A stretch of 64,000 bases of DNA from Choristoneura fumiferana (lineage: Eukaryota > Arthropoda > Insecta > Lepidoptera > Tortricidae), in assembly GCF_025370935.1 (NCBI RefSeq), contig NC_133491.1, positions 16,351,744-16,415,743 of the forward strand, given 5' to 3'. Below the pieces are notes generated by a model that had not been told where the DNA came from, searched no databases, and saw only the letters and a program-made list of their open reading frames with translations. The translations under genes and the position numbers were made by a program. Shown here piece by piece: positions 21,346-31,899 of the stretch; position 1 is the first letter of the stretch, and the number at the start of each line of letters is the position of its first letter.

Positions 21346-22284
21346 ATACAGCCCGCGATGTTAAGAGATGGTTTATTTATACTCCTCATTCCTGAGTCTA
21401 CGCTATTCATTTTACTCCACTTTCTTAGTATGAGATGATCTTTGATCTTTAGTGAAATATCAAAAGGAAACCTTGAAGGTTGTAGAGGAATGTTGTCTAG
21501 CCGCTAGCCAGGTGACCTATAGAGTTATATAATAAGTTGTTAATGGCAGGTTGTTTTGACCTGAATCGGCGAATGGAAAATTTGTGAACGACCTACGCCA
21601 GGTGTTTGGAATAAACAGCTAATTATTATTGTAAGTTGCTATTTTGGTGTACAGGTTGGCTCATTTAGATCGGTCAGTATGGGAAAGTCTGAAACTATAG
21701 GACATACGAAGATCTGTTCTTAGGAACCATGTCATCGATTTTAGTAACAAGAAAAACTGCATTCATACATTTAAAAAAAACTTGTACTCAGTTCGAGAAT
21801 CGAACCCGGTCGTTTTGAAAAATAAAACTACATTATTTCTATTTTTATATCGGTAGTGTAGGTCATCAATACATATAATAATCAATAAATGTTAATATGC
21901 AACACGGTAGAATAAATAAAAAGCACTGTATTTCATAATCTTAATAATGATTCATGAATTGACCCACTTTCAATGGTCGAATTTGGACCGCATATGTAAA
22001 TTGGACGGCAATGTAAGTACAATCAACCAAAAGTACAATCAGCAAAAAATCAAATACTTACCATCAAAGTTGAGTGATGAAAAATCGTGAAAGACAGTCG
22101 GAGTATGTCTTCGACTGTACCGAGTCATACATCGTCCGCCTCTGTGCTCGCAGGCAGTAAATCAACATTAATCACCTGTGATTTGCGGTCTATTCCTGGC
22201 CGTCTGCAATAGACGTGTTCAGAATGCGAGGAATTCACTTTGGGCATCTAAATATAGATGTTTGCGGAATTTCAACACTAAAGG
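21346..22284. other. Background, no gene seen
   Basis: AT-rich, with a tRNA-like-looking fragment CGAGAATCGAACCCGGTCG near 21795 that is probably the edge of an old SINE. No exon supported. Confidence 0.4.
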
Positions 22285-22420
22285 GTTCATTTTGAACATG
22301 AAACTACCGTGAGACTCATATTTAATGAAATTAATCCGGATAACCAACGTCTTAAATCGAGTTTAGCCCTGCATGTTTCGTGCTAATTCGTAGCCCTTCT
22401 TCCCGGAGCAACGCGACTCG
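22285..22420 (+). repeat. Repeat of the GAACATGAAACTACCGTG type
   Basis: CATTTTGAACATGAAACTAC, ACGTCTTAAATCGAGTTTAG and TGCATGTTTCGTGCTAATTC as in 10570-10690, followed by AGCCCTTCTTCCCGGAGCAA. Confidence 0.6.
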
Positions 22421-22587
22421 GCTGCTGCAACACGCGCGCTGCGGGCCAACGCGGTAGTCCTCCGCTCCGCTCGCGCGTCTACCCGACGAAACTAATACCA
22501 GCGCACAACTACCCACATTTTCATCGACATTTTTGCACACAACCATTGACATATATATCGATGCCCACAACAAACATTTCGCTAAAC

Positions 22588-22845
22588 GACGACCTGGTGG
22601 CCAAGTGGTTAGAGAACCTGACTACGAAGCTTGATGTCCTGGGTTGATTCCCGGCCGGGGCAGATATTTGTATGGATAATACGAATGTTTGTTTTTGGGT
22701 CTTGGGTGTTTAATATTTACCTATTTAAGTATGTTTTTTTCTATATAAGTATGTTTATCCGTTTCCTAGTGTCCATAGTACAAGCTTTGCTTAGTTTGGG
22801 ACTAGGTCAATGGTGTCAAGTGTCCCTTGATATTATTATTTTTTA
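22588..22845 (+). mobile_element. tRNA-derived SINE, GGTTAGAGAACCTGAC family
   Basis: Head GACCTGGTGGCCAAGTGGTT, GAGAACCTGACTACGAAGCT, a B box changed to GGGTTGATTCCC, then GGCCGGGGCAGATATTTGTA; body with AGTATGTTTATCCGTTTCCT, GTACAAGCTTTGCTTAGTTT, and end GTGTCCCTTGATATTATTAT. Copies at 52525 (plus) and 58890 (minus). Confidence 0.8.
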
Positions 22846-22960
22846 AATGGTCATTATTCGAGCGTTTCATCCGCTTCATTTTCGTTATCACATGTTTTTA
22901 TAAATGGTCTGTAGAATTCGATGACATTAGGTATAATTACATTAATTTTTAGGAGTCCTG

Positions 22961-23140
22961 TGCCCTTAGTGTAAGTTTTCAGTTGCAAAATACGCCTCGA
23001 TCGCGTTCGCGTTAAAATCTCAATTTGTATGCAAACACGAACAGCGCCTCTAGCGGAACGTTTGCGATGTTCGTGGTCCCATACAAATTGAGATTTTAAC
23101 GCGAACGCGATCGAGACGTATTTTGTAACCGAAAACTAAC
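22961..23140. mobile_element. Hairpin MITE, TGCCCTTAGTGTAAG family
   Basis: Arms GTCTCGATCGCGTTCGCG-type (CCTCGATCGCGTTCGCGTTA ... TCAATTTGTATG) and the inverse (CATACAAATTGAGATTTTAA ... GACGTATTTTG) flank a loop with GCGCCTCTAGCGGAACGTTT. The TGCCCTTAGTGTAAG left end is intact; the right end has decayed after GAAAACTAA. A complete relative is 42626-42763. Confidence 0.75.
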
Positions 23141-23279
23141 CTGGAAACTGTAACAGAAACTCTACCATATCAACAAAAATGTGCCCACGAAAACCATACA
23201 TTACGATTAGGTATAATTAATGACCGAGCAAATTAATAATTTTCTATAATTTCGTAGTAACCATATCCATACTGATATT

Positions 23280-23490
23280 GTAACTGCGAAAGTGTGTGTG
23301 TTTGTATGTTTGTCCGTCTTTCACGTCGAAACGGAGTGACTGATCGATGTAATTTTTGTCATAGAGATAGTTTATGGGCCAGAGAGTGACATAGGCTACT
23401 TTTTATCCCGGAAAATGCACAGTTCCCGAGGGAACAGCGCGCAATAACCGAATACCACGCGGGTGGAGCCGCGGGCAAAAGCTAGTTTTT
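23280..23490 (-). repeat. Interspersed repeat, ACCCGCGGCTCCGCCCGCG type
   Basis: Minus-strand copy: ends GCGAAAGTGTGTGTGTTTGT at the left and GGAGCCGCGGGCAAAAGCTA at the right, with CACAGTTCCCGAGGGAACAG and GAGTGACATAGGCTACTTTT between. Same as 29275-29490 (plus) and 61455-61640 (minus). Confidence 0.65.
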
Positions 23491-23714
23491 AAATATATCA
23501 AACCATTTTACATATCGTTAAATCAGTAGATACAACGGTGAATTATAATTAATTAAGCTAAATCAGAAAATTAATCCATTCTCTTGGCAAGGTGATCCAC
23601 AGATTAACATAGTGTCGTATTTCCACTTGTCGTAAATAAATCTCGATATAGATATTATGAATAGTAAGTATAGAATATAGATGTAGGATAAAACATGTGT
23701 AGTGTATTATTTAC

Positions 23715-24285
23715 TATAGTTTACCCGCAGCTTCGCACGCGTAAACTATTCGATCTGTGTACAATTGAAATTCCGGGATTTTATAAAATTTCCCTTGGGA
23801 ATTCCCAAAATTTATATCGTGGTCTTCATTGAGCTTGTGTTAAGAACAACTGTCCAAAATTTCAAGATTTTATCCCTATCCCGTGAGAATATCGGGATAA
23901 AGGTAGCTTATGTGTTATTCCAGACGTGCAGCTACCTACATACCAAATTTCATGACTCTAAGCCCAGCGGTTGTTATTACGAGATTTTATCACTGTCCCA
24001 TGGAGATCGCGGGACAAAAAGTAGCCTATGTGTTATTCCAGACGTGCAGCTACCTACATACCAAATTTCATGACTCTAAGCCCAGCGGTTGTTATTACGA
24101 GATTTTATCACTGTCCCGTGGGGCTATCGGGACAAAAAGTAGCCTATGTGTTATTACAGATGTCCAGCAATCTACATACCAAATTTCATACAAATCCGTC
24201 CCGCCGTTTTAGCGTGAAGGAGTAACAAACATACACACACACACACACAAACTTTCGCATTTATAATATTAGCAGGATAAATTTA
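23715..24285 (+). repeat. Interspersed repeat enlarged by a 118-bp tandem triplication
   Basis: Starts TTTACCCGCAGCTTCGCACG and ends TTTCGCATTTATAATATTAG. Inside, TGTGTTATT(C/A)CAGA(C/T)G starts at 23911, 24029 and 24147, an exact 118-bp period, where related repeats have the segment once. Open frames here reflect this repeat. Confidence 0.75.
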
Positions 24286-24477
24286 ACCTTACCAACCCGT
24301 AGACATTGTAATTTCAAAGTTCGATCTCGAAAACGGATCTCATCTATAAATTCGTCACACGCTTATTTGGGCTCAAGCGGTTTGGGTGGGGTTTGGACAC
24401 AGGAAAAAAAATTGCAAATTTCAAAGTAATACGTGTCACAAAGGATGAAAAAACGGTCAAAATTTGTGTGACGTACT

Positions 24478-24695
24478 TGGGCCAATCAACTATTTTACCC
24501 ACACTTTGGGCGTCTCCTGCGTTACCATAAAATCGTACTTCCAACAAGATATTTCAAGGTTTAATAGGTTGAACTTACGTATTCACGTACACCATCTATT
24601 AAATTACAGAAAAAACATGTTTACTTACAAAAATCGGCAATTGTTTAAAAAATGTCGCGGACAGATTAGTGTGGGTAAATAAGTTGATTGGCCCA
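24478..24695. repeat. Inverted-repeat element, TGGGCCAATCAAC ends
   Basis: 24478-24504 (TGGGCCAATCAACTATTTTA...) is matched in inverse by 24669-24695 over 27 bases with two mismatches; 164-base middle without motif. Directly abuts the next element. Confidence 0.6.
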
Positions 24696-24698
24696 CTT

Positions 24699-25054
24699 GC
24701 GCATTTTTACTTTAAATGACGCGACATATTTTTATTTCTGAATTAGGTAATTCTGGATTCTCCTTACTCAGAATCGCGAGTACTTTTGATTTAAACGAAG
24801 AAAAAAAGTGTCCCTAATTTTTTTGACAGTCTTGTGACTTTTTTTCATATAGTTTATATGGACACATAAAATTTGCATGGAAAATTGGGGACGTTTTTTC
24901 TTCGTCAAAATCAATAGTGCTCGCGATTCTGAGTACGTAGAACCCTGGATTACCCTATTCTGAAAAAAAATTGCCAACCTTCACTAGTTGGAGAGGCACT
25001 TGAAGAGAGAGAGAGAAAAAAAAATTGCGTCATTTAAAGTAAAAATGCCCACTT
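24699..25054. mobile_element. MITE-like element with nested inverted repeats
   Basis: GCATTTTTACTTTAAATGAC plus GC (24701-24722) is perfectly complemented at 25027-25048. Inside, ACTCAGAATCGCGAGTACTT (about 24768) pairs with the inverse near 24915-24940. GCCCACTT occurs at 24691-24698 and 25047-25054 and might be an 8-bp duplication, though that boundary would trim the TIR. No coding capacity. Confidence 0.6.
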
Positions 25055-25093
25055 TATGGACGTAACTACTGCGGAACAAATCAATGGTATTAT

Positions 25094-25145
25094 GAAGCCG
25101 TGGTGGCCTTGTGGTTTGACTTATGGTATGTGGAGTTCCCAATAA
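25094..25145 (+). repeat. SINE head fragment
   Basis: GAAGCCGTGGTGGCCTTGTG and GTTTGACTTATGG followed by GGAGTTCCCAATAA: the head of the 26974 SINE family with its middle deleted. Confidence 0.5.
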
Positions 25146-25730
25146 TTATAATCACTATACTAATTGCCTACAGTCTATTTAGAACATGAAACATTTTAGT
25201 TTTTTAATTTAAAACTAGATGGCGCTAGTAGTTACTGCATTGACAGGAACATCATACAATAGTCTAGTCCTAAGTGTGCCAAATCAGTGTAATTGTTCTG
25301 TATTCTAGCAAATAAACGATTCTTATTCTGATTCTTGTAGTTAAGTAAGTAATTGTCGAAATCTGAAAACAAACAACGATGCACGGTTGAGCTGATGAAT
25401 AAAAATAACGAAGTAAGATTGTCTCTGTCTCCAATATAATACTTATCTAGGAATACTTTCACTACTTATTTTCCAGCGCTCTACAATTACATATGCTACA
25501 ACCGTCTTGTGTTGTTTTACGTAAAACTAATTTTGTATTGTCAATTAATTTTGCTTGTACGATGTCATTCGAAAAGTCCAATAAACGGTCAATAGATGGC
25601 GTTACTGCTGCACAATAAAATCATTTAAATATTCTATAAAATAACTTTTATCAGACCTTTAATACGCCAAGAATTAAAACAATGATAGGTTTTAAATGAA
25701 CACAGTGAATTGATTCAACTACAAGTAAAT

Positions 25731-26127
25731 GAGGGCTATCGCGTATGAATTCGCCACTAGAGGCGCTAGTGTAGCGTGAGGTCTCCGAAATGTCAAATCT
25801 CATAGTTTTTGGGTGAGCTACGCGGGTTTATTTATATTTGCAATATCTGAAATTAATTATGGCAAATATGCGTTCCGGGGCAATGAATGTCTGTGTTTTG
25901 AGACAATTTTGTCTTTCGGAAACCTTTGTCCTCCCTTTTTTCCGAACAAAACGGGGACTATGCAACACTGTGGCATGCTCGATATTTTTATGGTACGGTT
26001 TTAAGGTGTATTAAATATTATTTTAATCTAAACTTTGTTTTCACGCCCCTAATAACAGACTGAAAGCCATACTTAAAAACCTCACGCCACAGTGCGCCAT
26101 CTAGTGAGAAAAAAAACGATAGCCCTC
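25731..26127. mobile_element. MITE with GAGGGCTATCG termini (copy A)
   Basis: Both ends intact and flanked by AT. Lacks about 26 bases (around 25837) present in 16153-16540. Copy B's version at 36776 has a further 2-kb insertion. Confidence 0.8.
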
Positions 26128-26687
26128 ATTACAACCCTCATAAAAATAAGTTCGTCAAAAGATCACTAGATGGCGCTGTTTTCAAACTCAAAACGCTTGT
26201 GGGGATTTCCCTTTTTGAATTATTAATTTTAATAATGTCATTCATTATTTTAACATACTTAATAGTCATGTAATTCTTTGTCAAATAATAGTTTTTTTAT
26301 GGATAAACTAGTGGTTTAGTTTAGAGACAGAATTTATTTGGAGTAGAGATGAGATAGCAAGATGAATGCAAGCGCGCGATGCAACGATGTGCGTTCGGAT
26401 ACTAGTTACCATGCCACTTTGAAAATAACTTTAACTAAAAACACTGTAACTTTTTAAATTAAAAAAAGGAGCTTGCCCGTTCCACAGATCGCTGCGTGAA
26501 TGCAAAAGTGGAATAAATCAAAATATTAAAATAACTAGTAATGGACTCTTACAGTCAATAACCAATTATTTTAATATTTTGACTTATGCCACTTTTTCAT
26601 TCACCCAGCGGGTGAACACAGGGCTGGTTCTTTCCTCGGTCTACATATTGGCATCGCCACACATCGAGGAAACGCAGCCAACCTTCT

Positions 26688-26813
26688 GGGCTACTACGAA
26701 ACTCGAAACTCGAAGTTCGTGTCGTGCGCTCCCTCTGACACTTATACGATTTAATACGAGAGCGCGAGGGACGGTACGATACGAACTTCGAGTTCCGAGT
26801 TTCGTAGTAGCCC
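26688..26813. mobile_element. Palindromic MITE, GGGCTACTACG family (copy A)
   Basis: GGGCTACTACGAAACTCGAA mirrored by GTTTCGTAGTAGCCC; both arms present, in contrast to copy B at 39708. The open frames over it are shadows. Confidence 0.75.
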
Positions 26814-26973
26814 AGCTTATTAGCCCTATAGTAATCCGTGGTCCGTTGTTTTGGACGTCTACAAGCGGCCCAACAACGACGGACATTAAAGTGATCTATT
26901 TTTACCAACGGAAGTACGGAGCCCTAAAACCTGGGCTAAAACACATTATATCTCCAAAACTACTAATGTTCAT

Positions 26974-27287
26974 AGCATAAGCCGTGGTGGCCTAGTGGTT
27001 TGACCTATCGCCTCTCAAACAGAGGGTCGTGGGTTCAAACCCCGGCTCGCACCTCTGAGTTTTTCGAAATTCATGTACGGAATTACATTTGAAATTTACC
27101 ACGAGTTTTACGGTGAAGGAAAAACATCGTGAGGAAACCTGCACAAACCTGCGAAGCAATTCAATGGTGCGTGTGAAGTTCCCAATCCGCACTGGGCCCG
27201 CGTGGGAACTACGGCCCAAGCCCTCTTGTTCTGAGAGGAGGCCTGTGCTCAGCAGTGGGACGTATATAGGCTGGGATGATGATGATG
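26974..27287 (+). mobile_element. Full-length tRNA-derived SINE, only in copy A
   Basis: Head AGCATAAGCCGTGGTGGCCT with box A (TGGCCTAGTGG) and B box (GGGTTCAAACCCC), body TTTACCACGAGTTTTACGG, CCCGCGTGGGAACTACGG, end GGGATGATGATGATG. ACTAATGTTCAT stands on both sides (26962-26973, 27288-27299). Copy B has a single ACTAATGTTCAT at 39966-39977 and no SINE, so the insertion is recent. Not a functional tRNA: it is one of many such copies. Confidence 0.9.
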
Positions 27288-27832
27288 ACTAATGTTCATG
27301 AATGGCCTCTGATCACCTTAATAAAACGATTTTTTTTTCTTTATGCACTGAAGCATAAATAGTTGATTGTACAATAAGAGCATAATTTTTAATTTTCACT
27401 TGGAATTGCGCGAGGAGAGGAAACAACAACAGTGGAAACATTGCTCACTTACCAAGTACCTTTTATTTTTCATGCATTGCTAATACAATTTATAAATATT
27501 TAGTTTTATTGATTTAATTTTATACAAATTAAAAATTATTAAAAAATACATAGTTTTTTTTGTTTGTGGCTGTTAAGAACAGATTTCATTAGACTTAGAC
27601 GAAGATTTTACTTTATGCACTAGATCATAAAAAGTATTTTTATGTCGCTTAGATCCAGCATAAACACGAACTTTACGAGCATTACGAGAAGTGAAAAAGT
27701 AAATAAAAGTATGCAACTGGTATTTATACCTACTTATGTAGTTTAGGGGACACAATTTCCGAATACTTTCCATTGAATCTTTAGTACAAACCTACTCGTA
27801 GTTACTTTATAATGAACTGCAACATGCTTATG

Positions 27833-27840
27833 TATAAAAA
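27833..27840 (+). promoter_or_regulatory. TATA-like box ahead of the CpG-rich segment (copy A)
   Basis: TATAAAAA lies about 30 bases upstream of the start of the GC-rich segment, in a place suited to an RNA polymerase II core promoter. It runs into a long A-tract, so it may be only low-complexity sequence. Also present in copy B at 40770. Confidence 0.35.
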
Positions 27841-27860
27841 AAAAAAAAAATCGATGTTAA

Positions 27861-28039
27861 AACATTGGAGCACTCGCTGCGCCCGCGCCGCTTGTATCCG
27901 AACGCAGGCGGCAGCGCGAAACCATTCGGAACGCCGCTCGCGCAGTCAGCCGCGGCCGTCCACGTCGGCCGCTCGTGCTTGTGCCAGTGTGAGTGACTCT
28001 GTGTCTGTGAAGTGCTAACATACACACGGAACATTTAGC
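27861..28039 (+). other. Candidate untranslated first exon (copy A)
   Basis: An abrupt GC- and CpG-rich stretch (CGCTGCGCCCGCGCCGCTTG, GTCAGCCGCGGCCGTCCACG) in AT-rich DNA, with no ATG from 27867 to the donor. It ends AACATTTAGC followed by GTAAGT at 28040, a good 5' splice site. The pattern suits a 5' UTR exon of a gene with a long first intron. Copy B at 40793-40970 keeps sequence, CpGs and donor. Frames on both strands exist only because GC-rich DNA lacks stops. No downstream exon is recognised here, so the gene is unknown. Confidence 0.45.
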
Positions 28040-28040
28040 G

Positions 28041-29274
28041 TAAGTACAACTGTTAATTGAGGAATCAAGCCAAAATGTGTCAAATGTTAGATTAGAACGT
28101 GTCAATTGATTTACTCGTCTTAGAATTCTAGGATTATAGGTACGTTCTACATCTACGATAACCGGTAGCGTAAAAACGCTAGATTTTTTTTCTAATTCGA
28201 ATGTATTAGCTATACTAGAGACGTGCTTGTGTTCTTATGTATTTTTCTGCGTTCACTATTCTAGTTTACATAGTAATTTAACGGCATTTTTAACTCAATT
28301 GTCATGTTGGATTGCGTGACTATAGTGCCGATGCAAATACTTTCTCCCCCTTACCTCTTATATCTATGCCGACATGGTTTGTTCGTTTGTTAGTACGTTC
28401 GTGGATCACTCAGGGGTGTTGTCTTTAGTTTTTAATGAGTTTGAACACATTTTTGCCGTTTCTTGAGACGACGCGTGTACCTACAACCTTTAGAGCAGTA
28501 ATTCCTAACCTATTTATAATTATACCTAATCTATTTATTTTATGCACCCTTCCAGTGATGCCAACTTTATTTTAACGAATCCACAAACTGTGGTATCGTA
28601 AACCACCAGAAACCACTAAATTTGGCGATCCCTAAAACCACCAGAAAACCACTAATAGGTAGGTACTTAAATAGGTACCAGACAGGATAGATATCAGTAC
28701 CCAAATCCTACCTAAATCTTTTTTGACAATGAAAGAACAATTGTTGTTATTCCTTAATATTTAAATTTGGTGAAAGAATAAAAAAAGACTTAAAATATGA
28801 ATACAGTCATCTTCGGAAGCAATCGGCTTCCCTAGTTCTGACTGTTGCCTAGTGCCTACACATAAAAAAAATCTCATATCGTAAACATTCAAGTTACCTA
28901 TCTCCTGTAAAATGTGAAAATCGTGCTAGTGGTTCAATTTCGTGCCTTGCCACTGAAGAAACCAAAATCACTAAAAATTCCACTAGCCTAGCCACTAGCA
29001 CGTCTGTCCTAAACCGGGCAGGTTTTTTTTCTTTTTCCTATGCTTTTGCCCTCGACATGCATGGCCCTTATCATCTAATTCTCATAGATACCAGTTCTCA
29101 CAATTATCCTTCTCGCACTTTTATTCTACATACCTACTATTTCTTTATTTCATCCTTCATTTCATTTCGTTCTTTTAACGGTGGGACTCCCGTCTATACT
29201 ACATCTATCTCTTTTTCCAACATGCATTATACGGGAAGTTAGTAACAGCAAGACGGTCTTTATTATTTATTCTT
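28041..29274. other. Putative intron sequence, no exon seen (copy A)
   Basis: Follows the candidate donor. AT-rich and almost collinear with 40972-42222. AAACCACCAGAAACCACTAA-type repeats occur at about 28595-28650. No acceptor-exon pair supported. Confidence 0.4.
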
Positions 29275-29490
29275 TACTAGCTTTTACCCGCGGCTCCGCC
29301 CTCGTGGTATTCGTGTACCGCGCGCTGTTCCCTCGGGAACTGTGTATTTTTCCGGGATAAAAAGTAGCCTATGTCACTCTCGGGCCCATAAACTATCTCT
29401 ATGCCAAAAATCACGTCGATCCGTCGCTCCGTTACGGCGTGAAAGACGGACAAACACACAAACACACTTTCGCATTTATAATATTAGTAC
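29275..29490 (+). repeat. Interspersed repeat, ACCCGCGGCTCCGCCC type (copy A)
   Basis: CTAGCTTTTACCCGCGGCTC at the left, GGGATAAAAAGTAGCCTATG in the middle, TTTCGCATTTATAATATTAG at the right. Also in copy B at 42223-42445, so it predates the copies' divergence. Confidence 0.65.
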
Positions 29491-29525
29491 TTAAGTATAG
29501 TAAGTATGGAGTATGGATTATTTAG

Positions 29526-29760
29526 ACTTTTTTTTTATTTGACTGGATGGAAAACGAGCAAGTGGGTCTCTTGATGGTAAGAGATCACCACCGCCCATAA
29601 ACATCTGCCTGCAACACCAGGGTGATCGCAGATGCGTTGCCAACCTAGAGGCCTAAGATGGGATACCTCAAGTGCCAGTAATTTCACCGGCTGTCTTACT
29701 CTCCACGCCGAAACACAGCAGTGCAAGCACTGCTGCTTCACGGCAGGATTGGCAAGCAAG
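29526..29760 (-). mobile_element. Retroposon 3' region, only in copy A
   Basis: Same family as 3773 and 4700; T-tract left. TTAG occurs at 29522-29525 and 29761-29764, and copy B has one TTAG at 42473-42476 with nothing inserted. Confidence 0.8.
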
Positions 29761-29899
29761 TTAGTCTTTATTATTTACCGGGCATGTTACAGGTTACAGA
29801 CCAATTCACTGTTACATAAATATCTAATTACAGCGAAGCCGATACTGGCTTGTAGAAATTCTATCCTCGGTGATGCAAACTCATGCAATGAGCTAGTTT

Positions 29900-30084
29900 T
29901 ACTAGCCTGTTGCCCGCGACTCTGTCCGCGTAGAATTCGTTTATCCCGCGGGAACTATGCAATTTGCCGGGATAAAAAGTATCCTTTATCCTGCCCCGGG
30001 ACTCAAAATATCTGTATACCGAATTTCATGTAAATGAGTATGTAACGTGATGAGGTAACAAACAACTAGACTCACGAGTATAAT
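29900..30084 (+). repeat. Interspersed repeat, CTGTTGCCCGCGACTCTG type (copy A)
   Basis: TAGCCTGTTGCCCGCGACTC, GGGAACTATGCAATTTGCCG, GATAAAAAGTATCC, GTAACGTGATGAGGTAACAA. This copy carries the unfilled site (CTG 29907-29909) of the MITE in copy B. Confidence 0.65.
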
Positions 30085-30700
30085 AGTAGTGGGATATCAC
30101 CAACACGTAAAGTTTGGGAGACCACTAGGGGGGGAAAGTCCTCGAGTAGTGATTACGAGCAGTGAGACGCGTTGGCAAGAATCCCACTAGTCACTAGACT
30201 AGGTGGTCTGACATCGCAAGAGCGGGTACAATGGGTTCGAAGGGGTTTGTTCAACAGTGTACTAATTTTTTTTTGTAATTTTTTCTTTAATTACTATACA
30301 GCCAACTAATATTTTAGTCTCGTAGCTATTTTTGTATTTGTTTGAGTTTTGTGTGACTCCGTAATTTCACTCTCCTGTGGCCCGGCGGAAGACCAGTGCT
30401 GGTTTTCAACCAGCGATATGCTGAGCCGGGACCTTTTTATAGCGGCAACACTTTTTTTTTTATTGTTACTTTTCCTAACCTGTATAATGTGTCACTGCTG
30501 TTATAAATAAATTATTTTCTTTTTTTCTTAATTTTGTACTGTAGTTTTTAAGTATTTTATTTTGCCAAGTTTCTTTGCGGCGCATTCTTCTATGCACATA
30601 GTGGATCTGAAAGCTCTTGGGTAGTTGGAAAAACGTACGTGAAAAGATAAGTCCCCTTGCGCCTATTTCGCTAATTAGCATATGATTGATTTGCATTTAT
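30085..30700 (+). mobile_element. Retroposon 3' end replacing the copy B version
   Basis: Ends with a diverged GCCAAGTTTCTTTGCGGCGC block, CGCCTATTTCGCTAATTAGC and TTGATTTGCATTTATTTAAG, then joins GTGGACGTTTTCCAGC. At the same place copy B has a shorter, different GAATTT-tail element (42963-43125). Upstream part includes CTGTGGCCCGGCGGAAGACC. No RT motif. Confidence 0.5.
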
Positions 30701-30935
30701 TTAAGTGGACGTTTTCCAGCTGATGATGATGATGTTACCCTATTATGATATTGTAAAGGATAACTCACGTCTTAAATCAAGTTTAGCTCGACACGTTTCG
30801 GGCTGGTTCGTAGCCCTTCCGGAAGAACAATGCGACTCGGCGGCTGCTGCAACATGCGCACTCAACCGCCGGTACAATTTCATTTATGGAGTCTCATGGC
30901 AGTTTCATCTTCAAAGTTATGTTACCCTTTTCTAA
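30701..30935. repeat. RTE 3' stub plus GTCTTAAATC repeat (copy A)
   Basis: GTGGACGTTTTCCAGCTGAT then GATGATGATG is an RTE 3' end; 30760-30930 has ACTCACGTCTTAAATCAAGT and GACACGTTTCGGGCTGGTTC, then CGCACTCAACCGCCGGTACA. Mirrored at 43126-43345. Confidence 0.55.
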
Positions 30936-31184
30936 TTCATCCACAAATCGCTGACTAACTCCACCTGCTCTTGTTTATTCTCGAATCTCAAGCTACTTAA
31001 ATTTTATCTTGACTTGAGTCAAGGTTTAATGACTCAGCTTCTACAGGACATTGACCTTTGTATCAACAGGGTCTTACATAGGACCTGTTGTCCTAAATAT
31101 GCCAAACGCTCTAGTGATGATAGATTAGTATCAAAAAATGTTGATTGAATAAGGCTTGGCCAGTTCAGTGATATTATTTTTTTA

Positions 31185-31310
31185 ACCCCTGACGCAAAAA
31201 GAGGGTGTTATAAGTTTGACCGCTATGTGTGTCTATGTGTCTGTCTGTCTGTCTGTCTCTGGCACCGTAGCTCTTAGACGGGTAGACCGATTTGGATGCG
31301 TTTTTTTTAA
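31185..31310 (+). repeat. Interspersed repeat, CTGTCTGTGGCACCGTAGCT type (copy A)
   Basis: AACCCCTGACGCAAAAAGAG, GGTGTTATAAGTTTGACCGC, GGCACCGTAGCTCTTAGACG, GGTAGACCGATTTGGATGCG. Truncated after the T-tract. Also in copy B at 43605. Confidence 0.6.
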
Positions 31311-31599
31311 TAAATTTCTTTAATTGATGAATTTATTATTAAATTAAATAACTTTATGAGATTTTCAACCAAAATACATTGAATTAACTACCAATCTAAC
31401 AACGAAGACAAAAAGTTACTAAAAGGTAAGTCATATTTTTTTTAGTCAAATATAGATGACGAAAAATGTCCTGCGACATTTCATTTTGTATGGGCAAAGA
31501 GTAACGTATTTGCTTTAAAAATCGTGTAAAATAATATTAACGAGTAATTTTTTAGTAGATACTTATTAAAATATTGTTTAAAATGAAAAGATGTGCAGG

Positions 31600-31805
31600 A
31601 TACGAGTGTGACCTATGCCTCTCAAGATGATTGGGTTGGCTCGCACCTCTGAGTTCGAATTCATGTGCGGAAATTTTGAAATTTACCACGAGCTTTATAC
31701 ATTAGAAACTTCGAAGCATTTCAAATATTGAGTTCCAATTGGGCACCGCGTAAATGGCCCAACTTGTTCTGAAGACTGTGCCATTATATTGGATGATGAT
31801 GATGA
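31600..31805 (+). mobile_element. Deleted SINE copy, only in copy A
   Basis: GTGACCTATGCCTCTCAAGA, GGCTCGCACCTCTGAGTTCG, AAATTTACCACGAGCTTTAT and GGATGATGATGATG follow SINE order with many small deletions. Copy B (about 43975-44110) has unrelated AT-rich sequence here. Confidence 0.6.
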
Positions 31806-31899
31806 CATACGCAGTTACGTCTATTATGATTTTCACCCAACTAGGCGTAGTTTTTTTATTTTTGTATTTTGTTATGAGTGTATTTTTTTTTGTGCACCC

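Noticed and set aside
26579..26980. 133-codon frame, partly shared with copy B
   Set aside because: It crosses a palindromic MITE, and copy B loses the frame through a 26-base arm deletion.
26982..27054. Possible tRNA gene in the 26974 element
   Set aside because: It is the tRNA-like head of a SINE with a body and GATGATGATG end.
27857..28105. Antisense frame rich in Arg and Ala, open in both copies
   Set aside because: GC-rich DNA lacks stops on both strands; the splice donor and CpG pattern favour the plus strand as untranslated exon.
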